From positions 27,323,720 through 27,387,719 of the forward strand of contig NC_092358.1 of assembly GCF_030848805.1 (NCBI RefSeq): a DNA stretch of 64,000 bases, given 5' to 3'. Both the position numbers and the translations under genes were made by a program. Position 1 is the stretch's first letter. The number at the start of each line of letters is the position of its first letter. This stretch comes from Temnothorax longispinosus. Its lineage: Eukaryota > Arthropoda > Insecta > Hymenoptera > Formicidae. Below, piece after piece: positions 23,101 to 37,846 of this stretch. The notes below the pieces were generated by a model. The model saw nothing but the letters and a program-made list of their open reading frames with translations, searched no databases and was not told the origin of the DNA.

Positions 23101-26100
23101 TCATCGAAACATTAATTAATAACTTTTCAACAGAACTCTCGAGAAGCATAATTTTCAGATGATGCGTTCCTATTTTACGCGAGATATTTACGCCTATATT
23201 TTCGCTAATAAAAAAAAACGGAAAAAACTCCCAAGGCTATTGGAAAAAGCAGTCTAGGATAGCGCGCGTGTAACTTCAGAAAATTGACGAGCATCTTTCA
23301 GCATTATTATTATGCCAGACTTCTTAAAAGCTGAAGCCTTGAAGTTTGAGAGTTATTAGATATTCAATTCCGCCTCGTCGTATACATGACAAAAATACCT
23401 GCGCGTTTAAAAAAAAAAAGATAAAAATAAAAGAAAAATATGTGTGCTGAAATATCATGAGATTTTTCAAAGACAAACTATTTTTGATCTCCGAGACTGA
23501 CGAAATAACGGAAGAGATATATCGTTTTTCGACATTTTTTTGGTTCTTGTAATGACATATAACTGATTAAATATAGATAACGATATCTTGCATTTCGACA
23601 TTTTATCATTTTCATCTTTTTGAAATTTATCCTCCACCGATCTTTCCTCATTTTCATTTTTAACAGCGAGATTAATTTTGCCGGAAAGGGAACAAAAGGA
23701 CGCACTATTCTCACTAAATTACATCATTCCACGTAAACAAGACGTAAATACGTATAAGCACGTGACGAAACGATGCTGACGTAAATGTTATATATTATTA
23801 ATGTAAATGAGAAATTTTGCTGTTGATTGCGAGATGTCTATCAAGAGTTTATCTATTCATGCAACTGCAAGAAAAATTATTTCGTTCACTTTAGAAGTGA
23901 AAAGAGGTTACGCGATAAACTCGGTTATTTCGACGTAACGTGCAACAGCATACATAACGTATACGTAGCGGACAAGATAATAATAATTTTTGCGTTTTTG
24001 AAACGTTTGCAAACATTTTTGCAAACGCTTGGACGTAATTTGGCAATTTGTTATTTTACACACACAATAAGACTATTTCGTATACTTTCTTATAACTTCT
24101 GAATGGCAATTAAATTATTATCAAATATATTCACTATCTGGATAAGGATTAATTTCGTATTGTTAGAAAATTATTATATTGACCCACTTACTCAACGGTA
24201 AATCGAGTGTTCCATTTCACCTCATACGTTGTTCACTTCGAAATGCATGCGCGCGAAACGGACTTCTCGTAATCTCGTCGCCTAATGAGGGAAGTGATCG
24301 AGTTGCAGTGATTGAAGCTTTTCTGCATGTGCAAGCACTGCCTTCGGTGAGTCGCATATGCCCCGTCACCGTCACGCTGTCTTCATAATATATTGCACGA
24401 CTTAACGTAGCTTTCCATTATGGCACAGTCCAGTGACTTCAGCGATGTGCAATAAACAGTCGGGGGAATGCAATCGCGCAAAATTGTCCCATTTCACGTT
24501 GCCGCTCGCGAAACTATCGTTTCGCCAAGAAACCGGATGTCGATAATCACCGACGATTATTACTCATCGCTTCTTGTGTACAGTTTAACCGGCCGACGAT
24601 TAGTTTAGCTATTTCCTCGAAACTACACAATTATATATCAGCAATTTAAGCAATGTTCCTCTTTTACAAAATGATCGATCGTTATTTAATGTGTTATGAA
24701 AATACACGTTTGTAATTTCTTTTTATTACAACAATCTTACTCGTGTTGGTTTTACTTTAACGAGTAATTACGAGTGTTTAATTCGATAATAAATATTTAT
24801 TTATGGAAAACATAAATTGTCATATTTTCTTTGCAATTTAGGCGAAGTTACTTTCTTAGTTAATATATTACAAAATATTGTGTAAACGTACTAAACGGAG
24901 AGAGATGATATTAAGTACTCGATTATTAATATTACTCAATTTTTTCTTATCCATCTTCTCTACGCGTTTGTCGTCCTTTATTACATTAAATTGATATATT
25001 TGTCTCGCGTAGATTTCCGTTTAAGATTTTTCCGTTATTGACTACTTCTGGCCATGATAAAAAGCTAATCTCAGATATTGCATTTTTATTATTTTCCGAT
25101 CTAATGGCTAAAGTTTTTAAAACGCGATAACAAAATTATATATTATATTTAGTTGCGACATTTTTATCATACTTAAATATTATTATTCGTCGAATTTTAT
25201 TCTTTTACATAGAGCAGTGTACTTCTTGCGTGTTTCTTTATACGTTTTTATATGCTTTGATATTTATCTTTACAACTTTATCTTAAAAATTTTATCTGAC
25301 GAAAGCAAAATATTCCGTTATATCGAGGTAGATGATCGTTGATAGAAGATAAACTTAAGTATTATAGACATATTTATAGAATATATATTTCTTTGTTCTT
25401 TTGCGTGATTAAAAATCATAATTTTATCCTGCTTTAAAATATTAAAATGTGCGCTAACGAAGAAGAATCAAATGACAAGGATTTCTTGCAGCCATATTTT
25501 GGCGAATTAGGCAATTTCGCGGGGAACTACCGTATTGGGACTTACTGTGACGAAGCAGACGCACGTATATTACGTATGACCAAGGACTGTTATCTGCCCC
25601 CGATATGGAACTCCTTGTGCCGCCGCAAACAGGAACCGAAACGCGGAAGTCGCGGCCCACCGGCACAAAATTACGCGCTACTTCCTCCGATAGAGAAGCC
25701 TACTATCTTCGCATGCGGGAAGACGCGACTCCAATCTTCGTTCATTATTCTGTCTGTCAGTTGAGAAACCGAGGAGTCATTCCCCGTAGACACGGAATTT
25801 TTCATTCACTCATTTCGGAGATCCGATAATTTGTATTTTCTCGAAATGTATGACTTGCAAGTGGATTATAAGAGACGATTGGTTCTTTTGAAATTATTTT
25901 TAATTGACATCTACCGTGAGATAAATCTCACTGGAACATGCATATTATTCCAGCATGTTTAAAAAAAATCATATCTCTCGATTAACATCAAGTCGCTAAA
26001 ATTAAACAGAGCTGATTTTAGAAATGCTTAATCTTTAATCAAGAAATGAATTGTGATAAATGTTAAATAAAATATAAAAAATTTGAGTACTCTAATTGTA

Positions 26101-29100
26101 AGATCCGAAATCTCTTATACTAGCTATGAAAGGTTTAACGCATAGCGTTCTAAAAATTTTAAACATAAATGACGAAAATAGACGTTTCTCTTCTAAAAAA
26201 AAAAAAAAAAAAAAAATTTGAACGTTAAAGCAGATCTGTAGATTTTTCTCCGTGAGCGCGCTTTGTAAAAAGTAACAAAGGCAGGCATTATATACGATCG
26301 TCGAGATCTCAAGATCTCGGGAGCTATGGCCTCCGTCGAAGTACGGCGCGACGTGGATATTGCGAAATCCGACAATGAAGGCAACGTTCATTCACCGTGA
26401 TACTCGCTAGCTTTCTTGCGAAGGACACGTCGATATAGCGAATCGACCTTCGCGGAAGCCCTGTCCTCCATAGAGTACGTTGATTTCGTCCGATATGCTT
26501 GACTCTAATTAAAGTCCGGCGGGCATGCCCAGCAAAAATTGCAAATATCATGACAATGTGTTCTGCATGATTTATAGATCGAAAATTTATTTCGTGAATG
26601 TCACATAATTAAATTTAACGCATGGAAAGCCGCTTTTTCGAATTATTTCGCTTAGCGTTAAACATCAACATTTTTCTATCATAAACAATTCTCGAAATAT
26701 TTTTTCATTATATTTATAATTACGTAGAAAACTTTAATGAAAAATCCAGATTTTATCTTTTTTTAAATATATAATTTTATTTTGTTATTATATTATTTGG
26801 AGAGAATAAAAGCAGTTTTGTTCAGAAGTTAAAATTTTCGGCGACGTTTCTTTATACCAATAAAATTTCGCGTGGATATCATTCGCTGACACGCGCGTAC
26901 GTTACGTGAATATGAACTCGCGTAATGGAATCTGGTGAGTTTACGTAAAAATCCAAACTCGACGCCGACTCGGCGTTTTGCGTCGTACACCTTGTACAAT
27001 TGAGCCGGACTTCTCGTTCTCGTGCAACGAATAATCGAGCTAGCCTTGCGTGGAACGCGCGTCGCATGCGATTTGCGAAACGCAAATCTGCGCGGCGCAT
27101 AGGATTGTCTGCCTACGCGTTGCGCTTTTGCAGGGATACCGGTCTGAAGTCCGGGACGAGGGAACCGACGAAAAATTCTCGAACCGGTTCGCCGGCTGTT
27201 TCATTTTACGCCTCGGATGCCTCGAGATGGGGAGGCGAGAGAGAAGGAGAGAGAGAGAAAAATTAGCTTAGAAGCGGACGCACAGCGTCCGCTCTTCGTC
27301 CTGCGAATCGAGACGATCTCGAGGAAGTCGCCGACGAGAGAGGATGTTATGGATCCTCCTACGCAGAGCGCACGGAAACGACATAATGGAAGGAAATGTT
27401 GTAGAAGGAAGATAAACGAGCTGTACGGAGGAGAGCACTGGCTCGACATGTTCGTCGAACACGTTCTCAAAACTGAAAACAGCGTCGTATCACGGAATAT
27501 TGCGTAAAAACTAGATGAACGCGATGATTTTAATGATGGTCGAGCGATATTGTTAAAGAAATTTAATTTAATTTAATGAGTCCTTCTGCGAACTCTTATG
27601 TCAAGGTACGATAATTAGAGAACCTATTAAAAATTCGATAATAATTTTTTATTCTACTAAACCGGTTATCTTTATTTACTGCTTTCATAACTTTATATAT
27701 ATATATATAGGTACATATATATATGTATAAAGTTTTTATTATAATATCTTTATTGTAATTAATGTGTTTTAGTATTTCTTTGACGGTTGTGGTTGTTTGA
27801 GTTATAATTTTACATGCTTTTAATTATCGAACTTATGATTGATAGATTCATACTTAAAAAGACTGAATAAAATCAATGGTCGAAACGTCGCGCCAACGAT
27901 ATTAAATAAAGATAGCTAGTTTGGTCGAATAAAAAATCATTATTATTTATTTACTGGCAAAGCAATGTCTCATGTTTGGTTCTATTAAATTCTATGTTCG
28001 TCAATCGTATAGGATATATATAATATCGTTTAAATTGTTTACGCCACTTAGAAACCCGTTGAATTTTTTCTTGTACAATTGAGTGTCATCATCTTTATAT
28101 TATCATTCGTCAACAAGCCTATTACTATCTGTTCGATCTGTTTTTGGTATTCTTACGTAAGTTTTCCGTATGATTGCAGTAAGCTTTAGTCGAAATGACG
28201 AAAAAATCTGTTGGATTTCCCACTCGAAAGCATTCTTTCACGTCCTGCCCGTAGCAGCTGTCTGGCGAAAATAACACTAGGAAACATGGGCATTACGGCG
28301 CGCACAGGATGCGCATATCCTTTTCCAGATCTTGCTCGTGAAAAAGTTCTTACCTGCTCGTCTGGCGACCCGCTGCGACCCGTACGCCGCTGACAGGCTA
28401 TTATTGCTTCTTCACACAAATACTCGGCCGACTAATTCCAGGATGTACAAAGCGCAAGTGATAAACGTAAATAGGAGGGCACAGGATGCGGTTAATAAAG
28501 AGGACGACGAGTGAAAAGATACTTTATTTTCTCTGCGGTTATAGTATCTCTTTATCTCCGTGAAAGTACACATTTGTGGCTAATATTAATGCTGAAATCC
28601 ATTTAAGGAAGGAAACGCTACACGAGGGTGTAAAATGCGGGTAATTAAGCAGGATACGAATATGAGAGGAAAATACGTGAGAGTAAAGTCAGTTTTCCAA
28701 CTTTTTACAATCACGAAAGACTCGTGACCGCAGCTGATTGTCTAAAAACCGATTTGAAAGATCGTTTTTGCGATAATTTGCTGTGGAAAATGCTCGAAAG
28801 TCGTTAATTGCGCGGGTGCGAGCGCCAGGGATTTAACGGACTTTAAGTCCGCATTCTTTAAATCGAAACGGTGAGAGGCGAGAATTTATCGAATACATAA
28901 TATATACATATGCGAATTCATTTTCTTTCTACGATTGAAATGATCGAGTGTGATTGGCCGACAATAAGATATGCATTAACTAAGCTTAATTAATGCAAAT
29001 TATGCCGAGAAATGCGGCACGAACTTCGTCGCTCCAAAGTGTGTAGATAATACGTATGTAGTGACAACGTTAGCATTCCTGGAAGTAATTTATGTGCACG

Positions 29101-29942
29101 ATTTTGTAATGAATTTGTGCTAAAGGTCTTGTTTTGCTTCGCTGCATTGCACAAAGTCATATTTTCCTCATTCAGAAGAATACTTATTTCCACTCTCGAT
29201 AACACTGAAAAAAAATCGCGTGTCTCCTTCAAACACGCGAATTATACTCGCTCTGGAAGCCAATTTGGAGCGAGGCTTGTTTCTATTTTCATTGTACTGA
29301 TATAAAATAATCTCGCGATTTCTGCTCTGTTTCGAGAGACCGAAACAGCACCGACAAACACATCACGGTCGTATATTTACTCTGATTCCGTCTCGTTACG
29401 AGGAAACGAGGACCGAAAGCTCGATGACTGCAACATTTTCACCGAATGGCTGCGTGATGCAGCGGTGCGCGATGACCTCAGCAAAGCCGTGATTTACAAT
29501 TTAAATAATGGGATGACGTACCCGAAATGAGTATGACGTATTTCTTTGTGGTATCAGATACGCGCGATAAGATCCACGGCAGAAGTGTGGGCGCCGAGAT
29601 TGGCGCGTCACGCATCGCGATACCTTCCCGTTTACGTGAACATACGCACGTATCGGCGCGTGTAGGTACAATGGGGAGCAGCAATGAGTTACATATGTTG
29701 CGCGATTGCGTCAGGGGTCAGCCATAAAAAAAAGAAGACGTCGACCCGTGATCCGCAAGGGAAGGTATGTTTCTTGTCAAGCGTTAATAATGACGCTGAT
29801 TTATCAATACGTTCGAAGGCAAAAAAAAAATATATCACAGCTGATAAGACGCTTTTAATGAAAATGAAAAATACAGACACGTCCCTCTCTTTGTCTCTCT
29901 TTTTTCCTTCTCCCACCTCACTGCAATTTCCAGTCGACGTTT
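20111..29942. other. Intergenic, AT-rich with CpG-rich patches; no supported gene
   Basis: CpG-rich patches occur at 20.5-21.2 kb and 27.0-27.5 kb; elsewhere the DNA is AT-rich. A short AT palindrome lies at about 20421-20471 and a poly(A) run at 26197-26215. A 105-codon open frame at 25447-25764 has no recognisable domain, and I do not call it a gene. I see no splice-linked chain of exons. Confidence 0.5.
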
Positions 29943-30206
29943 ACTGTTAAATATTAAAGGATAAAATTTAAACCAATACCTTTTGAGTTAAATAACATTT
30001 TGTTATTTTTGATTAGTGTGTGTGTAAAAAAATTTATTATTCTGACACAAAAAATAGTATTATTTTAACTTCATTGATTTAATTAAATCAACATTGGTTT
30101 GGTTAAATTTTCGATATATTGAGTAGATAGCAGTGGCGATCTATAAGAATGGTTAAAAATTACTCAAATTGAGTATAATTTGACGCTACAAATTTAACCA
30201 ATGTGT
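29943..30206 (-). mobile_element. MITE family A, copy 2 (inverted relative to copy 1)
   Basis: The reverse complement matches 13792-14023 along its whole length with substitutions and small indels. One end, ACTGTTAAATATTAAAGG, is intact; the other (near AATTTAACCAATGTG) is diverged. It is about 264 bp, slightly longer than copy 1 because of internal insertions. Confidence 0.85.
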
Positions 30207-33200
30207 TGAATAAATTGAAGCGAGAGAAGTCGATTGGAAGTATTCGAACGGACGAGTATGCGAAGTGGCCACGAAAATAATTTAAATATTCATACAAATT
30301 AATTAGAGTCTATAATCTACCGCATCTATAATTTTCTGACGTCGCGTGTCGTTTCTTGTTTCTGATGGGCTTCTGTTTTTTTTTCCTGTTACGCAAATTC
30401 TTCTGACGTACTGTGTAGATCATTTGCATGGTGCGAAGCTCCTCTCATTCGCGCCTCGACTTGCGTCATTTTCCGCACGCGTGTCCGCGTGTGATGAAGT
30501 AACGAGAGCTGCTAATGTAACGCGTACTGTAACGTACCGCGAGCACGCAGCGTACACGCGCGTTGCATTGCACTAGCGGAAACGCCGGAAACGCGACTTG
30601 AGAGCTTTGGCGTGATGACGCAATTGTTTTTAGGAAGGATCCACCGAATACATAAATTGACGTAAGTCTTTAAAAAAAAAAGCGAGAAAAAAACACGGAT
30701 GTTAATCAATATAAATTAATATAGTTGCGATTTAAAAAGAAAGAGAGAAGATTTTTGGAAATCGTTCTCGCGTATTGACGTAAATGCTTAAATTATAATA
30801 GGCAATAAACAACTTTGTTGCAAAAACGGACAGCCATATTTCCATATATCATCCCTCGAGCCTTTCTATTTATCGTACGAGTTGCGGATGTGCCTCAGGT
30901 TTAAGTTGATTGATTCGCACGAACAACTTTGCCAATTACTAATAATTCACGATTTCTTCGAATCCTCTAAGGATTAATCATCGGCTGATGGGGGGAGGGG
31001 GGGGAGAATAAAAATGCTGCTCGCGGAAAGATTAGTTTTCATCTAATTGATGATCGATTCGATGGAAACGTCAAGAATTAGGCCTAGTTAAGCTCGTTAA
31101 GCTTCAAGAATATTAATAGCTGACACACAAACTTCGTCAGTTCATCAGTTTGACTTCAAGCAATGTTTTTCTTTTAAAATGATCCCCTATTGACAGAAAC
31201 TTCATTTAAAATTTATCTCTCAAGAGATACTTAATATAAAAAAATGAAGAAGCTACACGATAAGCGGTAGGTTTCCAGTTGAATTTCCATTAAAAGCAGT
31301 ATACCATTCGGATTTGTCATACGCGCGATGACGTCAGAAACGAGGACATTCCCGCGATAAACTGTGCGCTCTTATAAAAGTACGTAATCTACGGAAATCA
31401 GGTTAAGACCTCGAAGAAATTTCTTCGCTTGTGGATATTCGCCTAATCAAACTGATTCTGCACATCTGTCGAGAAAAGAATTCAATGGTATACCATCGAA
31501 GTATCCGCGGTATGATAAGAACATGAAACGCACCTGATATCCGAAATATTTCGTACAAGTTGCCGAATAAGAATTTTTCAGTTGAATCGAATAAAAAAAA
31601 GAATAAGTGCGAAATTTCGAAAGGAGATTTATAAATTTATACAATCTTATCGTCTGGCGTGATTAAATTTTTATTTATATTTTCGGGCGAGTATTTCGCA
31701 TCGCGATAAATTCCTGACTGATGGTATAAATGTTATTACGCCGGCAGGCATAAAGAATCGAACTTGACACCGTTCGAGGTTTTCCTCGGCTGCAGTGCGC
31801 GCATAATCATAAATCTCCGTCGCGACGCTTATCCTTGCTTGGATGACCCAGTTGTGAACGTTTAAATCCCTCGAAGCCCCGAACGTACATACGTTCGAGG
31901 ATTTATCGAGAATAACTAAAGGCCGACGAGCTGATCTCGCCGATACGATCCGCTCGCGATCGATACAATCTGTTAGCGCGATCGGAAAATCGATTCCAGA
32001 AAACATTTTTCTGCCGCGAGAACAATGTCTCCCCAACTTATCTTCTCCTCGGCATCAAGGAGAAGTGATAAAACAAACGTGCGGTGATCGTTTTAATTTT
32101 GCAGTCTATCTCTAAAGGCTTCGCCAAACATTTTTATCTCGATAATGAGGATAAATCCTTAAGCACACGAGCGCGTGAAAGAAACGTGCGATTTGCGCAA
32201 ATGAAGTCACGTTCCTGCAATCTTTTGGGAATGTTTTCCAATGTTTCTTTCTCTTTCACAAAATATTCCTGAAATATTTAATGAAATATCCCAAAAACCT
32301 TCAAGACATCACGATACGAGTATAATAATGAGTACGATGCTGACTTGTGCTATAATTTTTTTTTTTTAAGATATTATAACAAAGTTGTATCGATTGTGTT
32401 CAACGTGTCGCAGCATCGTCGCGTTATTCTTAGACGCAAAGACTGTTTGCACGGCTCTGCAGAAAAACATCGGTAATCATAATTGAGGATAAATAACAAC
32501 TTAGAAACCTTGAATCTCAAGTGCGAGAGTGTCAACTGCGACGCCATCAGTGAACGACGGTTTTATCACGGCGATGTAGAATTGCGTCGAATTACGGCGG
32601 TAGAGATAAGCGCTGAAACGTGCAGAAGCGTTCTCTCACACGTTCCCCGATAGAAGCGGGAACGGGTGAACAACGAACGGGTGCACGACGACGGACGAAC
32701 GGCGGATTGATGACAGCGGAGTAACGAAAATAGAGGAAGCGGCTGAGCAAACGGATTTCGACGATACCGCGATGAATTGGAATTCTTAAGGCCGCGTCCC
32801 GGAAATTGCGTCATCCGCTACATGATCCGCTTCCGGCTACCGCGCGCTGCAACGTTCGCACAAACAAATTCCAGGGAGAGATGTCTAAACGTTTCTAGAA
32901 AGTCACAACTGTAGCGTCAACTCGAGAATTGCTTTATATACAATTGGACTACATTAAATTTTCGTTTCCGCGACAGCGTTTGAATTTATATTCGCCGCAA
33001 TAAATTTGACTCCCGCAAGTGTCAAGGTAGTTGAAAATCCGATTGTAATGTTACGCGGCGATAAAAGGTCTTTGTTGCAAAACGGGTCTTCCGGCCTTAT
33101 CGTCTTAACGTCGAAAAAAAAACTGAGTCGTTAGAAAATCTGAAAGAGTCATCGTTTTAGCAACATACTCAATGTCACATATATTAAGATATTAATCGGC

Positions 33201-36200
33201 GTTGCGAAATTTTATTACGTAAAATGATAAATCACTATCCTCGTTTTCGGTGAAACGTAAACAGGAAAACAGATAATACACGCTGCTGTCTCTTTGTGTG
33301 GCGCAACGTTCGAGAGATAAGTAACTTAAATTCGCGCAAAGACGCGGCGTTGATCATTACACTCCCTTGTAATTCGATCTGTTAATCAAGAATAACAATG
33401 TTACGAATGACAACGTATTTTGACAAAGAACCTTTGAATACTTGTGTACATGTCTATAAATTTTGTTTATTTTGATCTTTTTTTTTGTTTGGACAGTTTT
33501 CTCGGCGATAGGGAGTACCAGTATTTTCTATTCGCTTCAATCTTCCGCTCCGATCACGAGAGATTGAAGAGAGGCGCTTTTTTCGAGCAGAATGATGCAG
33601 GATTAAGTCGTTCCCGTGGTTAATTTCACGTTCGATCCACCGAGTGAAGAATCGAAAGACGCACGTGGCAGCGATCGGCTCTCTCGAGGTAAATACCGAT
33701 TACTTTTCGAGATAACGACCGTACCTACCCCCCGGTTTTTCTCGAGGCGGTTTGTAGCACGGCACGCCTTTGTCGCACGGGCCCCGTTGTCGTCGAATCT
33801 CTTCGGCTAAAGAACACGGCGTCGATTTATTTGTCACACACATCCGACGTGGAACACGAAAATCCGGAAAAAGCGGATTTAATGTGAATGGGGGCGCGGA
33901 AAAAGCGATCGAAGAATGCGCCGGATGCACGCGGAACGGATCGCTTTACGATCGACTTCCGGGGTATATTTTGCTTTACCTGCTCCGAAGGAACAGGCTG
34001 GTACTACGATTCCGACGCGAGAGCGGATCGTGGAGCAAAAAGGTCCATGCAGCTGCCCCTCCATCCCCCTCCCCCTCCGTGTACGCCTTATACATTGATC
34101 AGTTCCCATCGTTCGGCCAGGCGCCACGCTTACCCTTTTTCTTATCCTTTCGCTTCTTTCCCATTCTTCGTAGCTTCGGACTGACCTTAATTGTCGGCGA
34201 ATGCATTATCGAGAAACTGTAATTGGGATATTTAGTATCTAGTGGACTTCGAATTGTCCAACTATAATACACTGTCCTCAGGATAGTAGCGAGCCTCTTT
34301 GTCATTTATGTACGCATTCTCAAATTTCTATTATAATCCTTTCGGGATCCGAATCCTTATTCACCGAAAGAGAGACGTGAATTGTGCATCTGCCCGTTTT
34401 TAGGTTTCAGTTGTTTAGTTTCCAAACGAGCGTAAATATAGATCGTACATTTGGAAACTTGAGAATTTTGAATAGGCGAGTTTCTCGGAAACCGATGATG
34501 GTAGAGAATTGTCATGAAAATCACGCGTCAAGAAGAGGCTCACTTTACACTTTCGTTAGACGGGGCCGCCTCGAGATTTTTACGCGCGTTGCCCAAGATG
34601 ATACAACTTGTTACAACAGAGAATGCCCCTAGGCGTACCCTTTTGAGATCGAAGACCATGTTAATTTCAGATGACTAATCGCGATCGCGTCATTTATGTA
34701 GCACGTGTGACGACACACACGTGAGTTCATTGTCCCACGTCGTGAGACGATTTACCGAAATGCTCTATGTTTCGAAAGAGCGCAACAACTAGCATTCATC
34801 TCGCGTGTGCGCGGGGCGCATTAGCAACGCAAATTTATTTTACGTCCGTCGTAAAATTTTTGATTGCCATTCTACACAGTACTGGCATCAATTATTGCAT
34901 CACTCAATGAATTTGTCAATTTTATATATTAATATATATATATATATATATATCATTCCTTTATGTTTGGCTTTGAAATACCAAAATTTCTTTCTGGAAC
35001 GGATAGTTACAGACTTTATTTCTGAAATAAAAGTTATAAATGTATTGTTATTACTACAGGGATTGTATATATATTCTTAATCAAGCGTTTCTAATGTACT
35101 AAATCTAATCAGATCACCACTGTATCAATTTCTCATAAAAATCAAAGAAATGGATTAGTTTTATCCAATGTGCTTATTTTATCTTGTTACGTTTGTAGAT
35201 AATCTTATATAATAGAAGGCATATATTATATTTATATTAACGTTTTAATATGTTTTGCTTAATATTTATTGCCACAGGCTTTGATTACAGCCTGACATCT
35301 CCTTGGCACAGACATAATTACATTTTTTATTGTATCAACGTTGATTATATATGATAACAAATACAGGCTATCGCGACAATAAAATGTTTCACATATATTC
35401 AGTATGTAAAGAGTACTTCCACTAAACTTTTAACGAATGAATAATTTTCAAGATGATGCAATAATTATAGTACCAATACTGTAGCTGACGTATTTTTTTT
35501 CCATTAATTTTGAACGTGTTAATTGTATAATTAATTTCCTGCTATAAACGTACACTCCAAAAGAAAGTAGTGGATTATTCTCTTTGCTTTCTCTCTCTTT
35601 CGTTTCTCTAATTTTCAGCGTATTGATAACGACAATTGGCATTTCAATTCGATGTGCAGCGATCGAGAGAGACGTCGGAACTTCTTTGAGGTGTGCTTTT
35701 TTCCAACTGGCGTGCACGCGTCTGCGACGCAAATGAGGCCATATTAACGCCAATGTCACTGATGCAATTCGCGCGCAGATGCATACAGGCAGGTCACGAT
35801 ATTTGTTGCAATCGACGATAGGGACACACTCATTATCTCGCGCGCAAGAAAATCCCGGCGTTAAATCGCCGTACAAGTCCGGAATTACTCGGCTAATTAC
35901 CGTTGGGCCCGTAATCGAGCGTGCTAATTAGGCATAGCGTTATATCCCTCCCTCGGCGCATAACTGTGACGATTACGACCCAACGTCGACAGAACGATTA
36001 CGCAAGAGCGTGCAATTTCTTCGCCGCTCGGGGAGTGTCGCGTGGAGCAACGATTGAGGGCGCGTCGCGTCGGCGGTACCGCGAGTTCTCACGGTATTGA
36101 AAACGCAAGGAGAGCTCGAGATTCAAACAGCCTTCCTTCTAGCCGAGAAAAATTTTGTCGGAGCCGTGCGCGCGCGAGGCAATTAGGTAACGATCGGTGC

Positions 36201-37381
36201 GCGATTACGAGCGTGTAAACATCGATCGCGCGCGTTTACCGTGCCCTCACAATCTCCGGTCGGATTTGGCAATCTCCCCCGTGCACGCTGTAGGCCGCGG
36301 AAGGATTTGGCAATGAGAACGCAACAAGAAATCGAAGGACCGCCCGCCGCGCCGCACCGGATATTCATTGTAATCATTGTTCGCTGAACCTTCGGCAAAA
36401 CCGAAGGTGCCATCGTTGTTATTCTCCATGTAACTCTGTAAAACTACTTTTCAAAATCTGAACGATTTTCCGGACGTGCGAATCTAAAAACGAACTTACT
36501 TTTGTTCTCTTTGAACATTGTAAAAGATGAGAATAGGATCGAGAATGAACGAAGATATATTGAAGATAAAGTTATGGGAGCTAAGAATCTTGTGTGTATT
36601 TTTTTGTTTTAGAAAAATAGTAGCCTATTTACCCATTTTCAGGAAAAGAGTTGACGAAATATTCTCCGTAATTTATGCACTATAATTAAATGAGACTTAC
36701 GCGTTTCATTGGCCTTGGCACATAAAATTTGTCTCGGCGCAAAAGTAGTCTTAATTATCCATGATTGTCTAACGTCAAATTTTTAATTTTGCTTCTATGT
36801 AGGATACTTCTACAGAAGCTTCTCTAGAAGCTCACAACTTTTGATAATGAATATTTATGAGCACTCGACTTATATCACATATCTTTTATGTCTTTCAATA
36901 TCTGGGCTCGTTTAACTTCAGGAATTTCTTCAGTATTTCTACAATCGACTGACAATATGACAGTTCTTATTTTTATTATTTTGTAATCACCAATGACAGC
37001 CGGATCATTCACAGCGAAAATTTATCGATAATTTTTCACGCTCCATCGTCTGGCGATCGAAGGCTACGACTATTTGGGTCGCGGACACTATAACGATTAA
37101 CCGTTCGGTCCTTCCGCTCTTTAGATCCCCCTGACCTTCTCTTGCGGCCACTGTTCTCTCTCTCTTTGTCTCTCTCTTTCTCCCTAACACTCTTTCTGCC
37201 ACTTTGCCGCTCGTTAGTGTCGTCATTGTGTTGTCACCATCATCGTATACGTACTATTGCAATATTACACGCAACACCGTATACTACTCCATGTCACACA
37301 CCGAATTGAGAAATGGAACTGAGTTGAGTAATCCATTTCATATGAAATCAGATACTCAGTTTTCGAAATCGTGTATTTGCC
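30207..37381. other. Intergenic; no supported gene
   Basis: This stretch is mostly AT-rich, with GC-rich patches at about 33.7-34.1 kb and 35.9-36.4 kb and an (AT)n run at 34925-34952. Open frames are short and isolated. A minus-strand stretch near 35.78-35.86 kb has Cys spacing vaguely like a CLIP domain but no partner exon. Confidence 0.5.
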
Positions 37382-37385
37382 TTAA

Positions 37386-37606
37386 CCCTTAAGTGCGCAG
37401 CTTTGCACATATGCAAAGCGACTTTTCGATGCTCCGTGTACTCTCCCGTATCAAGTTCGAACTGAAAACACGCAGCTTTGTACATCTGTAAAGGGTTCAA
37501 ATTAGTAAAAAAATGTTTAAAATCTTTTTTTTACAATTTCTTAAGCAGCTCATTATTTATTTAAAAAGTATTCAGAATGCTATATGAAAAATTGTGCATT
37601 TAAGGG
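37386..37606. mobile_element. Second TTAA-flanked MITE, piggyBac-type ends
   Basis: TTAA at 37382-37385 and 37607-37610 flanks ends that read inward CCCTTAAGTGCGCAG and CCCTTAAATGCACAA. The 221-bp body is non-coding. It contains two copies of a self-complementary motif, CAGCTTTGCACATATGCAAAG and a variant about 75 bp later. It sits about 240 bp upstream of the BCDIN3D exon 1 start codon. Confidence 0.7.
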
Positions 37607-37846
37607 TTAAAATGTTTGAGCTTGCATGTATATATTATACTATTATATTGTATTTAATTATGTATACCTATACATATATTACTAACATTACATATTATAT
37701 ATTATATATATTATAATACATTCAATATTGATCTATATGCAATAATATATGTTCGTATAAGTCCAATTTTTATATCCATACCACATGTTTGCGTATTACA
37801 GCAATGTTGTGCGTTTACAGATTTTTCGGAAAAAATAGAAAACAGA

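Noticed and set aside
25447..25764. 105-codon open frame, plus strand
   Set aside because: It has an ATG, mixed composition and no low-complexity bias, but there is no recognisable domain, neighbour exon or conserved motif. It needs RNA evidence.
35780..35870. Minus-strand stretch with CARDNECVPIVDC, resembling CLIP-domain cysteine spacing
   Set aside because: Only half of a CLIP-like pattern, no clear splice sites, and no serine-protease exon (TAAHC or GDSGGP) seen nearby.
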